Source: JAWXBM01 sp034440115 (GTDB lineage Bacteria > Pseudomonadota > Gammaproteobacteria > Xanthomonadales > SZUA-36). Taken from it: a stretch of DNA of 24,673 nucleotides. The notes below the pieces were generated by a model, which was given only the letters and a program-made list of their open reading frames with translations, made no database searches and was not told the origin of the DNA. Shown here one piece after another: positions 23,935 through 24,673 of the stretch. The stretch lies in assembly GCA_034440115.1 (NCBI GenBank), contig JAWXBM010000050.1, positions 1-24,673 of the forward strand. Direction: 5' to 3'. The position numbers and the translations under genes are program-made. How positions within the stretch are numbered: the first letter of the stretch is position 1; the number at the start of each line of letters is the position of its first letter.

Positions 23935-24673
23935 GTGTCCGAGAAGGAAGCCACAGCCCGGATAAAGATCAACAAGCTGCTCGAAGCAGGCGGCTGGCGG
24001 TTCTTTCCTGAAGGCGACCAACCCGCCAACATCCATCTCGAACCCAGCATCACCATCAAGTCCACCGACCTGGCCGCGCTCGGCGACAACTTCGAGCAGA
24101 CCGGCAAAGGGTTCGTTGACTTCCTCCTGCTCGACGCCAAGGGCTTCCCCTTCATCGTCCTCGAGGCCAAGGCCGAGAACAAGAGTCCACTCGTCGGCAA
24201 GGAACAGGCCCGCAAGTACGCCCGCTCGCAGAACTGCCGCTTCGTCATTCTCTCCAACGGCAACCTGCACTACTTCTGGGATCTCGAGCGCGGCAACCCC
24301 TACGTCATCACCTCGTTTCCAACGCCCGACTCGGTCATCGGCTACCAGAAAGTCACCCCCGATCCGCAGCGCCTGATCGCGGAGCAGGTGGGCGAGGACT
24401 ACATCGCCCTCACGCAGCGCCCGAACTATCAGTCCGAGGCCGCGTGGCGCAACGAAGCGGAACGCCCCGGCTACATCCAGGCCAACAAGCTCCGCTTCCT
24501 GCGGCCCTATCAGCTCAAAGCCATTCATAGCCTGCAGGCCGCAGTCGGAGAAGGCCAGGACCGCTTCCTGTTCGAGATGGCCACCGGCACCGGCAAGACC
24601 CTGGCCGCCGCCGCGGTCATCAAGCTCTTCCTGCGCTCCGGCAACGTACGGCGCGTGCTGTTCCTGGTGGACC
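23935..24673 (+). CDS. hsdR: Type I restriction enzyme R subunit (HsdR), 5' part, cut by window end
   Basis: The first 246 codons of an HsdR motor/nuclease subunit. An N-terminal HSDR_N nuclease domain shows GFVDFLLLD and IVLEAKAE, the D...ExK pair of the PD-(D/E)xK fold. GYIQANKLRFLRPYQLKAI is the Q-motif-like lead to the helicase, and Walker A is MATGTGKT near the window end. The start is a GTG at 23935: an in-frame TGA stands just before it and GAGG lies seven bases upstream. It is markedly GC-richer than the cassette gene before it. The gene starts 39 bp beyond the attC crossover. HsdM and HsdS, if present, lie outside the window; activity cannot be judged. Confidence 0.9.
   Translation, partial: MSEKEATARIKINKLLEAGGWRFFPEGDQPANIHLEPSITIKSTDLAALGDNFEQTGKGFVDFLLLDAKGFPFIVLEAKAENKSPLVGKEQARKYARSQNCRFVILSNGNLHYFWDLERGNPYVITSFPTPDSVIGYQKVTPDPQRLIAEQVGEDYIALTQRPNYQSEAAWRNEAERPGYIQANKLRFLRPYQLKAIHSLQAAVGEGQDRFLFEMATGTGKTLAAAAVIKLFLRSGNVRRVLFLVD

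Noticed and set aside
23896..24528. A 210-residue minus-strand open frame
   Set aside because: It is antisense to hsdR, whose plus-strand frame contains nuclease motifs and leads into Walker A; high GC explains the open antisense frame.

Overview
The window looks like a chromosomal segment of a gammaproteobacterium, most likely a marine or environmental relative of Pseudomonadales/Cellvibrionales. The basis is the gene order anmK / M23 peptidase / divergent tyrS, the style of the proteins and a moderate GC content. No rRNA or tRNA gene was seen. The genus cannot be fixed from sequence alone.

Left part (1-5978): a 21-bp tandem repeat (1-186) lies beyond the 3' end of a cell-wall recycling pair, an M23 endopeptidase followed by anmK, on the minus strand. 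Divergent from it run tyrS, a Nudix hydrolase and a lipoprotein M19 dipeptidase on the plus strand.

Small accessory island (about 5979-7840): a VapBC-type toxin-antitoxin pair and a CsbD-like stress protein sit among gene debris. The debris includes a 75-bp copy of the 3' end of the neighbouring acyl-CoA dehydrogenase gene (6077-6151, matching 7841-7915), a patatin-like N-terminal scrap and a RadC-like C-terminal scrap. The duplicated gene end brackets the island.

Central minus-strand block (7839-19147), in transcription order: rubrerythrin, a CCG-domain Fe-S protein and a DUF3501 protein (a recurring but poorly understood redox trio); a giant MscK-like mechanosensitive channel; then a TetR regulator, thiolase, FadB-type bifunctional enzyme and acyl-CoA dehydrogenase, which together make a fatty-acid beta-oxidation operon.

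Plus-strand catabolic operon (19415-22963): MFS transporter, APH-fold small-molecule kinase and class III PLP enzyme, tightly overlapping and ending at an intrinsic terminator. The kinase/PLP pair resembles hydroxylysine kinase plus phospholyase, so a pathway of import, phosphorylation and ammonia/phosphate elimination of an amino alcohol is proposed.

Right edge (22964-24673): an integron-like boundary. A possible integrase N-terminal remnant points left. A cassette (23370-23895) then carries a 153-residue protein with a HEPN-like R-x5-H motif and ends in a 64-bp attC-like site. Immediately after the site begins a GC-rich type I restriction HsdR gene that is cut by the window end. The strongest new observation is this cassette: its first seven bases, TTAGGGC, are the exact reverse complement of the first seven bases of its attC, as the integron model predicts.
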